From positions 2,501 to 66,500 of the forward strand of contig OW568895.1 of the NCBI GenBank assembly GCA_938743325.2: a stretch of 64,000 nt of DNA, written 5' to 3'. The DNA is from Pycnococcus provasolii. Taxonomy: Eukaryota; Chlorophyta; Pseudoscourfieldiophyceae; Pseudoscourfieldiales; Pycnococcaceae. Below the pieces are notes generated by a model, which saw only the letters and a list, made by a program, of their open reading frames with translations, was not told the origin of the DNA and did no database searches. Made by a program: the position numbers and the translations under genes. Of the stretch, positions 1-8,826 are shown piece after piece (the first letter of the stretch is position 1; every line of letters starts with the position of its first letter).

Positions 1-163
1 GCGTGGCGTCCTGCTCCGTCTCCGCGCTCGCCGGCGGCACGTCATGTCGGAACGCGTCGACGCGCGTGGCCAAGGCGGCTTTGATCTTGTCGATCTCGGC
101 CTCCGCCTTGGTCACAGCGTCGTCGAAACGCGCTTGTTTGCTCGGGCTTATGGCGGTTGCCAT
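1..163 (-). CDS. Unknown protein, N-terminal fragment (runs off window start)
   Basis: The minus strand reads open from an ATG at 163 to the window edge, giving about 54 residues beginning MATAISPSKQARFDDAVTKA. The sequence is rich in Ala, Lys, Asp and Glu and looks helical. It continues beyond the window, so no domain can be identified. The start is the first ATG and is preceded by a long non-coding stretch. It lies in the same orientation as the VPS37 gene downstream. Product unknown. Confidence 0.5.
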   Translation of the reverse strand, partial: MATAISPSKQARFDDAVTKAEAEIDKIKAALATRVDAFRHDVPPASAETEQDAT

Positions 164-792
164 TGCCGAGTTCCCGCGCAGCTCCGAGTGATGGGCGAGG
201 AGGGGGGGTCGGGTGCAAGGCGGGACAAACCCTTGCCGACCCTGTGCTACGCGGGAGCGCGGAAGGGCGGGAACCCCGTCTTTCGTTGCCCCAAGTAACC
301 CCCAAATAGTCCGTTTTACTAGACTATTTGGAGCCTTAAACGAATGACTTTTGGTGCACGCACAAAGAAGTTCGAGTGCGCAAAGTTTTGTTATTTTGGT
401 ACGTCGAAAACAATGCAGCCTACGCCGAAGAAGTCTTGCATGCCGCAAGGATGGTGGTCAGCGCTACCTCTGTACCTTTCGTGTAATAATATGCTTTGCA
501 CATCGCGCACGGATGGAAATAAATAAATGGCGAAATTGCTGGAAGCGGTGCAAACTTCAAAGAAACGGCAGGTTGCAAGTACAAGTTTAATTATTTCATT
601 AGCGGTAGATGATTCCACATACATTTCGATGGCTCGGAAGGATCTTCTTCATGGGGATTGGATGACACTCGCACAAAACCCAGGCCGAGGTTTCGGCACG
701 TGCTGAATGGTGGATGCGAATGGTGTGCAAATTGGACGACCGACGACCGCTGGACGAAGCAAAACCTAGTTCCAATACTGAATGAGCGATTC
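164..792. other. Intergenic region with a perfect hairpin
   Basis: No convincing gene was seen in these 629 bases. The notable element is a perfect 10-bp inverted repeat, CCAAATAGTC at 302-311 and GACTATTTGG at 322-331, with a 10-nt loop. It lies about 140 bp upstream of the partial gene. The rest is lower in GC than the flanking genes. Confidence 0.6.
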
Positions 793-1665
793 TTACAGAT
801 CGACAATAGCCTGCCGCTTGAGCTCGCGCGTGTGATACCGCCTGCGCAGCTCCATGTACTCGCGTACAAATGTGCGCGTGTCCATGCTTCCATCACCTCG
901 CTGAAAGCGATCGACGAGCTCCTCGCTCGCCGTCTCGTCAACTTGCAAAGCCTTGCGAAGCGCCGCGGCGATCGCGTCAGGGTCTGCCAACTTCCGCGCC
1001 GCAACATAGTCCTTACGCACCTCGTCGTACGCTTCGCTCGCGGCGGAAAACTCGCTCGAACGGACGATATTAATTTGGTTGCGCAGGTCTTTCACCTTGT
1101 CGTCGAACGCCAAGTTTTTCTTCGCAAGTTCCGCGTTCCCTCGCATGAGGTCGTTACGCACACACTGAACCTGTACCACCTGAGGAAGCTCGACGAGAAG
1201 GTTTGCGAGCTTCGCTTCGTCAGTCAGTAGAGCCGCAAGCTCGGCGTCGCTTTTGCGCTCGAGGATCTGCTGCGCAGAAGCAGCCGAGCTAGACGTCCTG
1301 CCGAGGCGACTAGCGGGCTGCGCAGCCGCAACCTGCCTTGCCTGGTACGCCTCAGCGCTCAGGCGCATCGCCATCTCCATCTGTTCGTTCGTGGACATGC
1401 GCGCAAGGTCATTCGTCATGTCACTGATATGGCTGGACGGTTGCTGCATACGGTACTGCTGTGGCTGCTGCGCCGATCCGCCCGAGTTGCGGTTGTTGCG
1501 CATGAGACCGACGGGTATCGCGTTCGTCGCGACAGGAAGCGCCGATGTCGTCGACGGCACAGCCGTTGTCGTGTTGCTGTTGGTGCTGTTGTTGTTGTGG
1601 CTGCTTTGATTCGTCTCACTAGGACGAGGAACGGCGACCCACTCGTCCGCCAAGTACGAGTGCAT
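793..1665 (-). CDS. VPS37: VPS37-like ESCRT-I subunit (Mod(r) domain)
   Basis: This encodes a 290-residue protein. Residues 1-135 are low-complexity (Asn, Thr, Ser, Gln), and residues about 138-285 form a helical Mod(r)-type domain. The segment LTDEAKLANLLVELPQVVQV followed by NDLMRGNAELAKKNL matches the hallmark of VPS37 proteins. In other eukaryotes VPS37 joins VPS23/TSG101 and VPS28 in ESCRT-I, which sorts ubiquitinated cargo into multivesicular bodies. An N-terminal UEV domain is absent, as expected for plant-type VPS37. The start is the ATG at 1665. The assignment to family is firm; the exact paralogue is not resolved. Confidence 0.85.
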   Translation of the reverse strand: MHSYLADEWVAVPRPSETNQSSHNNNSTNSNTTTAVPSTTSALPVATNAIPVGLMRNNRNSGGSAQQPQQYRMQQPSSHISDMTNDLARMSTNEQMEMAMRLSAEAYQARQVAAAQPASRLGRTSSSAASAQQILERKSDAELAALLTDEAKLANLLVELPQVVQVQCVRNDLMRGNAELAKKNLAFDDKVKDLRNQINIVRSSEFSAASEAYDEVRKDYVAARKLADPDAIAAALRKALQVDETASEELVDRFQRGDGSMDTRTFVREYMELRRRYHTRELKRQAIVDL

Positions 1666-1975
1666 ATGCGGCGTGAAGTGCGTACGTCTTTGCGCACACG
1701 TACCGTACGCGTCGTTCGCGGCGAAGACGGCAGCGGCGTTTCGTGTGTGGAAGTCCCGAGGACTGAGGACTGAGGACTGAGGAGGGGAGGGGAAGGGGAA
1801 ACCCGAACAACCAAAGGAAACGGAAGGTGCCGAATTCCTGATTGGGGGTTGGGTGCGTGCTCGTTGTTACCCCTTAGTTTTAACCCCGCACGCGTGAACT
1901 CGCTGTTCCCACCAAACAAACAACCTGGTTTTTGTACACTGTAAGGTACTTCACCTTGCAACTATAGGTACCAAA
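1666..1975. other. Divergent promoter region with short tandem repeat
   Basis: This 310-bp spacer separates VPS37 (minus) from the next plus-strand gene. At about 1757-1781 the 8-mer GAGGACTG is repeated three times in tandem, followed by a G-rich run. No telomere-like array was seen here. Confidence 0.5.
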
Positions 1976-2893
1976 ATGGCGGACACTACTGCCACCTTCA
2001 CGAACCAAGAACTTATGCACAGACTCGCGCAGCTTGAACTTGCGGTGGAGCAAGTGAAAAGCGACTTGGCTGTGTCAAAGCAAGCTCAGGCCATTGCATT
2101 CGACGAACGCGACGCCGCGAATCTAAGGCTGGAGAAAGCTTTGCAGAAAATTGAAGTCCTGCAAGGTGAGAATGAACAGCTTTTGGGCGCCGCTCCTACT
2201 GCTCCACGGCAACTTAAGGCGGAGGTTGTGCACACGACGTCCAACCAGGAGCAGCAGGAAGGACAAGATCAGGAAGAGCAGCAACAACAACGGCACGTCT
2301 CTGGCAAGGGACCTCACGTCACCGTTGTTTCCAAGCCTCGTGGAGCTTTCTGGAACCCGGCGAACGACTACACGCGCACCGCGGCGGCGACTGCAAGCGC
2401 GTCGGCGCCGGGGGCTGACCCAGACTACAAGTCAGATCCGAACCCAAGTCCTGTGAAGAGGTCAAGTGCGACCGCGACGCCGACGAAAACCGCGGTGGAA
2501 ATCGAGGAGGAACGTCTGCGAGCCTTTGACGAAGCTAGTCGAGAATTCTCCTTTGCGGGTACAGGGGTGCTTGATCCTGTGCGTCGCGTCGGCAGTCCCA
2601 CGCTCGTTCGCACGGTGGAGCTTCCATCGTACGTTGACAACAGCCATCGGAGAAGAGGGGCAGCGTCACGAACGACAGCGTCTGCGCGGAAGGGGAACCA
2701 ACGTGACATGCGTGTGCGTATTCAGCACAACAAGCGAGCGCCTAACGCTGCGGCGAAAACAGGCATCGAGCTGCAGCAAGACAGAAGTGTGGGGCATCTT
2801 ACGTACGAACACTACCGGTTGTTTGGATTTGCCGGACATGGTGCGCGTACAGCCTGGGCTTGGAATCCTGGCAAGCCGCAGACAGTTTTTTGA
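1976..2893 (+). CDS. Unknown protein with N-terminal coiled coil
   Basis: This is a 305-residue protein of unknown function. Residues about 8-70 form a heptad-rich coiled coil (LAQLELAVEQVKSDLAVSKQ and following). A Gln/Glu-rich stretch lies near residues 90-105. The remainder is Ser/Thr/Ala/Arg-rich and probably disordered, with two aromatic patches: PRGAFWNPANDYTR and a C-terminal YEHYRLFGFAGHG. The ATG at 1976 has an A at position -3 and a favourable context. No signal peptide or membrane helix is seen. It converges on the MFS gene with about 200 bp between the stops. Confidence 0.75.
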   Translation: MADTTATFTNQELMHRLAQLELAVEQVKSDLAVSKQAQAIAFDERDAANLRLEKALQKIEVLQGENEQLLGAAPTAPRQLKAEVVHTTSNQEQQEGQDQEEQQQQRHVSGKGPHVTVVSKPRGAFWNPANDYTRTAAATASASAPGADPDYKSDPNPSPVKRSSATATPTKTAVEIEEERLRAFDEASREFSFAGTGVLDPVRRVGSPTLVRTVELPSYVDNSHRRRGAASRTTASARKGNQRDMRVRIQHNKRAPNAAAKTGIELQQDRSVGHLTYEHYRLFGFAGHGARTAWAWNPGKPQTVF

Positions 2894-3093
2894 AGCTTTG
2901 GAAAGCAGAAGAAAGAAAAAAAACTATGTTGTAGCAAGCCTAGAGGATTGATTTGATTCTAAAGATTGAGACATCTCTTGTTACATTTATAATTGACAAC
3001 AAACAAACAAACAAACAAAAAAAACAAACAAACAAAAATGTGTTTTCTTTTCGAATATCGAACAAGCAAATGAGTTGCGGATTGCGTTTTCAG

Positions 3094-5196
3094 TCACTCA
3101 CTCCACTGGTTCCAGCGCAGATTTTTGCGCAACGCCGTGGCGCGACTACGGTACCTTCGAAATGGCCACTGCCGGGCGGCTGCGTTGTCCTTCACGAGCA
3201 TGTATCCCTGCAGTAGAAGCAAGCTAAGGACGGATGCGGCTGCACCACCCCAAAAGCAACCAACGACGCCGTATCCTCGACTCACCGTGAAATCGTTGAG
3301 ATATCCCGCGAGACCATTTCCCACCGCAAGGGTCACGCCGCTCAGAACTGCGTAGATGCTGAATGCAGTTCCCAGCTGTTCCACCTCCACCGACTCGGAG
3401 AGTAGCGTCTTCGCAATCGCGTGTGTCATGCTCATGTGAATACCCGTCACGAGACTTCCAACAAATACGCCCAAGGGGCTTGGGAAGGCGACGAAAATCG
3501 CATTCGCCAGCACAAGAAAAATGATGCCAAACATCAGAACCGACTCGCGGCTCGTGCGATCTGCGAGTGCACCGATGGGGTACGTGAGCAGTGCCTGCAT
3601 AAGTTGATTTCCCGTCAAAAGCATGGGAAGCAAGGCAACTGGCCAGCCCACGCTCTTCGCTCGAAGAATTACGAAGCTTTCGCTGAATCGTGCAAGATAA
3701 AGTACAGAGATCACGGTGGCAATCAGCCAGAATTGCATCGGGAGTGACGCTGCTTTCTTCAGACTGCGCAAGAATAGCATCAGGCGCTTCATGCCACGCC
3801 GAGGTCGATCGGCAACATGTGCCGAATCAGCCGCCACAGTCCCCGATGCTTCACCGCCGCTCGTCGTCGACGACGACGACGACGCCGCCGGCGGCGGTGG
3901 TGGCGGCAGCGGCGGTGGCGGATCATCGATGTCAAGGCTTCGGCCAAGTGCCGCGGCGGCCGCCTCAGCCGCCTCCGTTGCCTCCGCCGTTGCGCGCTCC
4001 GCCTTGCCTTTCGCAATCATCCTCTTCTGTCGCGTTCGATCCGGCTTCGAGACGACGAGATACAGCAACAGCAGCGCCATCGCGGCGGGAATAGATGCGA
4101 GAAGAAAGCACGCCGTGTACGACTTCGTGATCGCCATGCACAATGTCGTGAGTATGCTTCCTGTCACACCTCCGAGCGTGACCAGGCTTTGTTTCAGGCT
4201 GTACGCGCGCCCACGCCACTGCTTCGGCGAGAGGTCCGCGAGAAGCGCATCCGTTGGCGCGGCGCGGATTCCTTTCCCCAATCTGTCAAGGATTCGACCG
4301 GTGCTCACCCACCATAGGCACGCGCTTGCGCCAAACGCGCCGTGCACAAGACTGCTTGCCGCAATCATCGGCTTCACGCAAACCGCAAGCGTGCCGCCGA
4401 CGAGAATTACCGCCGTGCGGCTGTACAGAAGGTCGCTGACAACGCCACTCATGATTTTCGAAATCAGGGTCGCAAACACGGCACACGCCTCGAGCACGCC
4501 AATGCCAAGGCTCGACATGCCGAGAGTCTCACTGAGGTAGATGGGAAGCACGCTCATGAGCATAACCGTGCTGACAGCCCACAGATGCTCCGTGACGGCG
4601 AGCGCCCAAAGGCTCGCGTTGTTGTCGGCGTCGGGCACCACCTGCCAACGTCCTGGTATGTTCGATGCGGTTCTTCTCAACCTTCGTAGCGGTTTTCTCG
4701 CCAGCGGCGACTTGCCGCCGTCATTGTCGCGCGATGTGGCTGTTGTGTTCACTGTTGCTCTCCTTCTCCTCGCCCCTTCTCTTCTTCTTCCCTCCGAGAA
4801 ACCGCCGCCGTTGTCGTCTTTGTCGATGTCGTCGACGTCAACAGGTGCGGCTTCTGCAGGTGCCTGAATGTCGGCGTCGTCGACGCTAGCCGTATGACGT
4901 CCGCCGTCACCGGCGTCGCTCGCGTCACTTCTCACGACAGACGACTGCGGAGTGTGCTCCTGCGAGTGCTTACTCATCGCGCCGCCACCTGCCTCGCCAC
5001 CCTCGGCGCCGCCGCCTTCGTCGCCACCACCTCCGCCGCGTGCTGAGGCGAGGCAAGGCCACGACGGTCGACGAAGTCCTAGCACGGGCGGAGGTTCCGC
5101 GCTCGTTTGCCGACGCCGCGTTGTCGCGCGCGTCGGACTTGGCGGTGCGGCTGCTGTTCTGCCGTTCGTCGTTGCGAACTGCGTGTGCGGTCGCAT
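3094..5196 (-). CDS. Major facilitator superfamily transporter
   Basis: This is a 700-residue membrane protein. Residues 1-195 are low-complexity and probably cytosolic. Two six-helix bundles follow, joined by a long loop (about 385-475) rich in Ala/Glu and poly-Pro. After helix 4 the motif DRLGKGIRAAPTDALLADL (304-322) resembles the conserved D-R-x-G-K-G-x-R-x-x-P motif of bacterial-type MFS drug and metabolite exporters, and the second bundle has GALADRTSRESVLMFG. An alternative start is the in-frame ATG at 4977 (MSKHSQEHT), which would remove 73 residues of doubtful sequence. The substrate cannot be inferred. The resemblance to bacterial families hints at an acquired gene, which is inference only. 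Confidence 0.85.
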   Translation of the reverse strand: MRPHTQFATTNGRTAAAPPSPTRATTRRRQTSAEPPPVLGLRRPSWPCLASARGGGGGDEGGGAEGGEAGGGAMSKHSQEHTPQSSVVRSDASDAGDGGRHTASVDDADIQAPAEAAPVDVDDIDKDDNGGGFSEGRRREGARRRRATVNTTATSRDNDGGKSPLARKPLRRLRRTASNIPGRWQVVPDADNNASLWALAVTEHLWAVSTVMLMSVLPIYLSETLGMSSLGIGVLEACAVFATLISKIMSGVVSDLLYSRTAVILVGGTLAVCVKPMIAASSLVHGAFGASACLWWVSTGRILDRLGKGIRAAPTDALLADLSPKQWRGRAYSLKQSLVTLGGVTGSILTTLCMAITKSYTACFLLASIPAAMALLLLYLVVSKPDRTRQKRMIAKGKAERATAEATEAAEAAAAALGRSLDIDDPPPPLPPPPPPAASSSSSTTSGGEASGTVAADSAHVADRPRRGMKRLMLFLRSLKKAASLPMQFWLIATVISVLYLARFSESFVILRAKSVGWPVALLPMLLTGNQLMQALLTYPIGALADRTSRESVLMFGIIFLVLANAIFVAFPSPLGVFVGSLVTGIHMSMTHAIAKTLLSESVEVEQLGTAFSIYAVLSGVTLAVGNGLAGYLNDFTVSRGYGVVGCFWGGAAASVLSLLLLQGYMLVKDNAAARQWPFRRYRSRATALRKNLRWNQWSE

Positions 5197-5566
5197 CGCG
5201 CGCTGAGCTGCTGCGACGCCCCCCGGGATGCGTCGTCGCCTGAGGGGGGAAGGGGCAGGGGCAGCCTAGGGGGGCAGGGAGACAAGAAAAAAGGGAACAG
5301 AAAAGAACAGAAAAGAAAAAGAACAAGAAAAAAGGGAGAAACAACCGTCAGTCAATGGATCAGTCCAGAGGCGGATCCCCAATACTCGCCATGACCTGCG
5401 CCTGACCGGCCCCCTCCCCAGTTCCCCTTTTCCGCTTCTCCTCTCATCCATTCTTTCCGTCCCAAGGCGTCTCCGCGGCGCACGCGCACGTCTTGCACGC
5501 ACACGGCACCTAGCGGCCGAGGCTGCCTGCGGTACCTTTTGCCAGCGCCGTTAACACGCGCCACAC
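5197..5566. other. Divergent promoter region
   Basis: This 370-bp spacer lies between the MFS gene (minus) and the AP2 gene (plus). It contains an A/G-rich run near 5283-5340 (GAAAAGAACA-type repeats) followed by pyrimidine-rich sequence. No gene or telomere-like array was seen. Confidence 0.4.
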
Positions 5567-5908
5567 ATGCCGCCTAAGAAGGATGCGCCCGCGGTGGAAA
5601 AAATGCCCAAGGGGGTTTATCGCAACGCAGGGCTCTGGCGTGCGCGCGTCTGGGACGGCGACGGCGAGCTGTACCTTGGCCACTTCAACACCATGGAAGC
5701 TGCGGCGGTTGCGTACGACAAGATGTGCATCTTGCGAAAGGGTATCGAGGACGGACACCGAGACGGGCTGAACAACCCACGAGAAAAGTACGAAAAGGAT
5801 GGCACGGTGACGGAGCTCATGAGCATGACGGAGGATGAGCTTATCGTGACGCTGCGTTTAAGCGCGGTGCAGAGGCATCCCAACGGGCCGGGGTTCACGC
5901 TTCACTGA
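5567..5908 (+). CDS. Small AP2/ERF-domain protein
   Basis: This 113-residue protein consists almost entirely of one AP2-like domain at about residues 14-75. KGVYRNAGLWRARVWDGDG, LGHFNTMEAAAVAYD and a final NNP fit the three-strand sheet plus helix of AP2 domains, where YRGVR, W-A-x-I-R, LG-F-T-EEAA-AYD and NFP are expected. In plants this fold binds GC-rich DNA. Here the strand 1 arginine pattern is changed, so DNA specificity cannot be assumed. The start ATG at 5567 follows CACAC. A TGTAA lies about 50 bp after the stop. The gene converges on the glycosyltransferase with only 58 bp between. Confidence 0.75.
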   Translation: MPPKKDAPAVEKMPKGVYRNAGLWRARVWDGDGELYLGHFNTMEAAAVAYDKMCILRKGIEDGHRDGLNNPREKYEKDGTVTELMSMTEDELIVTLRLSAVQRHPNGPGFTLH

Positions 5909-5966
5909 GTGCTTTTTATTGCCGTGGCCAGTTAGATCAACAGCACACAGAAAAAAATTTGTAACA

Positions 5967-7235
5967 TCAATACTTACACTGGGCCTTCACGGTGTCAATG
6001 CGACCCGTCTTCACCACGTTGTCCATCAGCTTCTGGCTGTCCTTGTACCAGTCGTATCGAGGCGTGCCCTGACCGCCAGTGAACCTCTCGCTGCTGTAAA
6101 ACTTTAGGCGGTCGCTGATGGAATTTTTCACGCGGTCGTGCCACTTGAAGTGGTGAACGCGCGCGCCCGTCGCCTCGTCGCGAGGAAGGCCCTTCGGAAC
6201 AAGTCCATTTGACGCGCCGAACGACTTGCCTTCAGGATGTGCCTTGTCGCCACACGAGCCCATGCCATCTGGAAGCGGATACCGCACCTCGACGTCGCCG
6301 CGCTGGCAGTTGTACGCATAACGCTTCGGATACTTTGAGTACGGAGTGAGCTTGTAGTAGTCCGCTTGCCCGTACACGCCACGGCCACCCTTCTCGTTCT
6401 GTGAACTCGGGCCGTAGTACGCGCGCGCCTTAACCGGTCGAACCACCTGATGGTTGCCACGGTCACTGCGGAACATGCCCATGTAAGCCATCGCCTTTAC
6501 GTTCCGGCTTGCGACGAGCTCGCGAATCACACCGCACTTGAGAGGGTACTGCTGTTGAATGCCGGGACTTGATCGCAGTGCCGCAAGCTCACCACCCTCT
6601 GCGACGCGGTCGAGGTACTCGCCGCCGACGTTGTTGATTCCTCGTTTCATCAAGCTTGCAAAGTATGCTGCAAGGGGAAGGCTGTCGCTCTTCGCACGCG
6701 CGCGCATCTCAGACAAGCCTCGAAAGTCGTGGAACTCGTCGCTATCCGCGTGCACGATCCAGTCGTTGGGTCCCGTCTGCTCCATGAGCTCGAGGCGGTA
6801 TTGGTACAGTTCCTCGCTGCTATACTGCGACATCCACATCTTCGGGCTTGGCGCGCCGTAGCTTGCGAGAACATCCTTCACACGCTCCAGGTTAGCCTTA
6901 CCTCTTGCCACCTGTTCTTTGTCCGGGTTGTCTGGGTTGTGGTTCACGACTACGAGCAGTCTTCTCGCGTCGATGCCGAAGCCGTGTATGTAGTGCTCGA
7001 GGAAGTGTGGAAGCAGCACGGCGCCGTCGTAGTCGCACGCGACGGACGTGTACAACCACACGGTGGGCAAACCACCGGCCGCCTTGATGGGTGGTGTCAC
7101 GCCTGACTTCGAGGCGGCCAAAGACACGCCTTGTGCATGCGGCAGTAGCGCGCACCAAGTCAGGAGCGCGCACGAGACGTACAGGAGTATGAGCGGAGCG
7201 GCTCTTGCGTGAGACGCCGCCGTCGTGTTCGCCAT
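5967..7235 (-). CDS. Type II membrane glycosyltransferase (GT2/GT92-like)
   Basis: Starting at the ATG at 7235 gives 422 residues with an N-terminal signal-anchor (about 12-37, APLILLYVSCALLTWCALLP). The luminal part begins VWLYTSVACDYDGAVLLPHF and contains LLVVVNHNP and the nucleotide-sugar DxD-like motif ADSDEFHD (about 163-170), followed by conserved HHFKWHDRV near the C-terminus. This arrangement is typical of glycosyl-transferase-2-like/GT92-like Golgi enzymes that use a UDP-sugar. An upstream in-frame start at 7442 would place about 70 residues of poorly conserved sequence before the anchor, so the 7235 start is preferred. The acceptor is unknown. Confidence 0.75.
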   Translation of the reverse strand: MANTTAASHARAAPLILLYVSCALLTWCALLPHAQGVSLAASKSGVTPPIKAAGGLPTVWLYTSVACDYDGAVLLPHFLEHYIHGFGIDARRLLVVVNHNPDNPDKEQVARGKANLERVKDVLASYGAPSPKMWMSQYSSEELYQYRLELMEQTGPNDWIVHADSDEFHDFRGLSEMRARAKSDSLPLAAYFASLMKRGINNVGGEYLDRVAEGGELAALRSSPGIQQQYPLKCGVIRELVASRNVKAMAYMGMFRSDRGNHQVVRPVKARAYYGPSSQNEKGGRGVYGQADYYKLTPYSKYPKRYAYNCQRGDVEVRYPLPDGMGSCGDKAHPEGKSFGASNGLVPKGLPRDEATGARVHHFKWHDRVKNSISDRLKFYSSERFTGGQGTPRYDWYKDSQKLMDNVVKTGRIDTVKAQCKY

Positions 7236-7961
7236 GCCGAGGAGGAGGTTGGGAATCAATCGGAAAGTGGTGTTGGATCGGGCGCAGAAAAACAGATACC
7301 TTAGAGAGAGAGAGATGAAGAGGGGCAGGACGGCAGGAGGAGAATGGACTTGTGGTGAGGTTATGTCCTCCTGATTTCTTCCCATGTTGCGTCTATTGCA
7401 CCCACCTTGAGTGGGTGAGGTTTTCTTTGAGATCCGACTCATGCGTCCCGACTCACGCCAAGCAGGTGAGTAAGGGGACCCCCCCTCCTCTTTTTCCCCA
7501 GGCGGAGAGAGAGAGAGAGAGAGAGCTGCGGGCCTGACCCTATTCTAGACTACCCGGGCTGCCGGGTAGGTATGGCAGACGCATAACCTTATGTCGTTGA
7601 CCGGTCTCGCCTGTTGTCCCGAGGGGAAGGGAGGGGAAGGGAGGGAGAGGGGGAGAACGACGAGGCCCCCGCATAGGTAAGGGAGTCCCCTGATGAGGTC
7701 GGACATCGGAGGAGGGAATAGGAGTAGGAGGGATGGGATGCCCCCCGTTTGGTCGGGCCAGACAAGACGCACCCTCTTGGGTGGGTGGGCCCCGCCTCAC
7801 TCGTCTAGTCTAACCCGGTTAAAAGGGAAGGAAGGGAACGTCTCACCCTGCCCTTCCCTTCCCCTTTCGCCCTCCCCCTTAGTACGCCGCTGCACCAACA
7901 ACAACAACGCACACCACCCTCAGCGGCACAGCAGCAGCAGCAGCACCTCCTCGAGCAGCGC

Positions 7962-7997
<36 letters not shown>

Positions 7998-8040
7998 CAC
8001 GAGTAGACGAGGGGAGAACGAATACACGCCATAAGGTAAC
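7236..8040. other. Long divergent promoter region with GA, hairpin and CAG repeat
   Basis: This spacer has a (GA)n tract near 7505-7525, a perfect hairpin (CTACCCGG at 7550-7557, CCGGGTAG at 7562-7569), and a CAG tract of about 11 units at 7963-7997 ending about 40 bp before the ATG of the EF-hand gene. The CAG tract is probably 5' UTR, because the frame that reads poly-Gln stops at 8034, before the next ATG. No other gene was seen. Confidence 0.55.
7963..7997 (+). repeat. (CAG)n microsatellite in 5' leader
   Basis: About eleven uninterrupted CAG units precede the EFCAB10-like start codon by roughly 40 bases. A shorter interrupted CAG run lies at about 7929-7945. Confidence 0.9.
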
Positions 8041-8724
8041 ATGCGCGCGTACGAGCCTCTCGTGCGCCGCATATTCAACCAGCTCGACAGCGTCGCGGAC
8101 GGCAAGCTCACCTTCAAGGAGCTCAGGCAGGGATACGCCAACAAGGAGGTGAGGTGGGACCTCCTCGGACTCGACGTCTCGCAGATTCGCAAAACGCTGT
8201 TCAAGGCGGCGGACCTCAACGACGACCGCGTGCTCGACTTTGACGAGTTCTACGACTTCGTCGTTGAAAAGGGCGAGTCAAACGGACTGCACTTCAAAAA
8301 GTCGCCAGAGGCGCTTGCAGAGGAATACCTCACCAAAAATAACCTGCACAAGCTCATTGAGCACTCCGTCGCAACGCTGCTCGTGCACAAGCCAGACAAC
8401 CCGGAAGCTTTCCTCGTCGAAAGGCTCGAGGCGCTGCAGAAAGCTCTTCTCATCGGTTCCAACGCCGAGCACATGCACGACTTCACCGAAGCGGAACTAG
8501 AGGCGATGTTCCACATGTTCGACAAAACGCGAACGGGAAAGGTCACGGCGGAGCAATGCAACAACGCAGTGTTCAACGTCACGGGAGCGAAGGGCGAGTT
8601 TGGCGTGGGTGCGGGCATGTACGATCCTAAGGCGCCCGTGCCGATGAATGCGTTTAAGGAGAAGATGCGCACCGCCATGTACGATAACCAGGCACCTGAC
8701 CCGACCGCGGTTGAGCCTATCTAA
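8041..8724 (+). CDS. EFCAB10-like RIIa/EF-hand ciliary protein
   Basis: This 227-residue protein has a DPY-30/RIIa-type dimerisation motif at about 93-135 (YLTKNNLHKLIEHSVATLL then KPDNPEAFLVERLEAL), flanked by EF-hands. Loop 2, DLNDDRVLDFDE (58-69), is canonical, loop 1 (16-27) is near-canonical, and loop 3 (161-172) is degenerate with Gln at position 12. The combination of an RIIa motif with EF-hands is that of EFCAB10 and related flagellar proteins, which bind amphipathic helices in radial-spoke or central-apparatus complexes. Localisation to the axoneme is inference, supported by IFT20 in the same window. The start ATG is directly downstream of the CAG-rich leader. Confidence 0.8.
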   Translation: MRAYEPLVRRIFNQLDSVADGKLTFKELRQGYANKEVRWDLLGLDVSQIRKTLFKAADLNDDRVLDFDEFYDFVVEKGESNGLHFKKSPEALAEEYLTKNNLHKLIEHSVATLLVHKPDNPEAFLVERLEALQKALLIGSNAEHMHDFTEAELEAMFHMFDKTRTGKVTAEQCNNAVFNVTGAKGEFGVGAGMYDPKAPVPMNAFKEKMRTAMYDNQAPDPTAVEPI

Positions 8725-8826
8725 GACGTGGCTGTAACGGACGACAAATTCCATCCTTTTTTTTCAAACAAAAGGAAAAACGAAAAAGTTCAAAAAAAAT
8801 TTTAAGTTGCGGTACACGCCTTTGGA

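Noticed and set aside
7693-8034. Poly-Gln protein in front of the EFCAB10-like gene
   Set aside because: The frame stops at 8034 just before the real start and consists mainly of repeat-encoded residues; it is better explained as a 5' leader.
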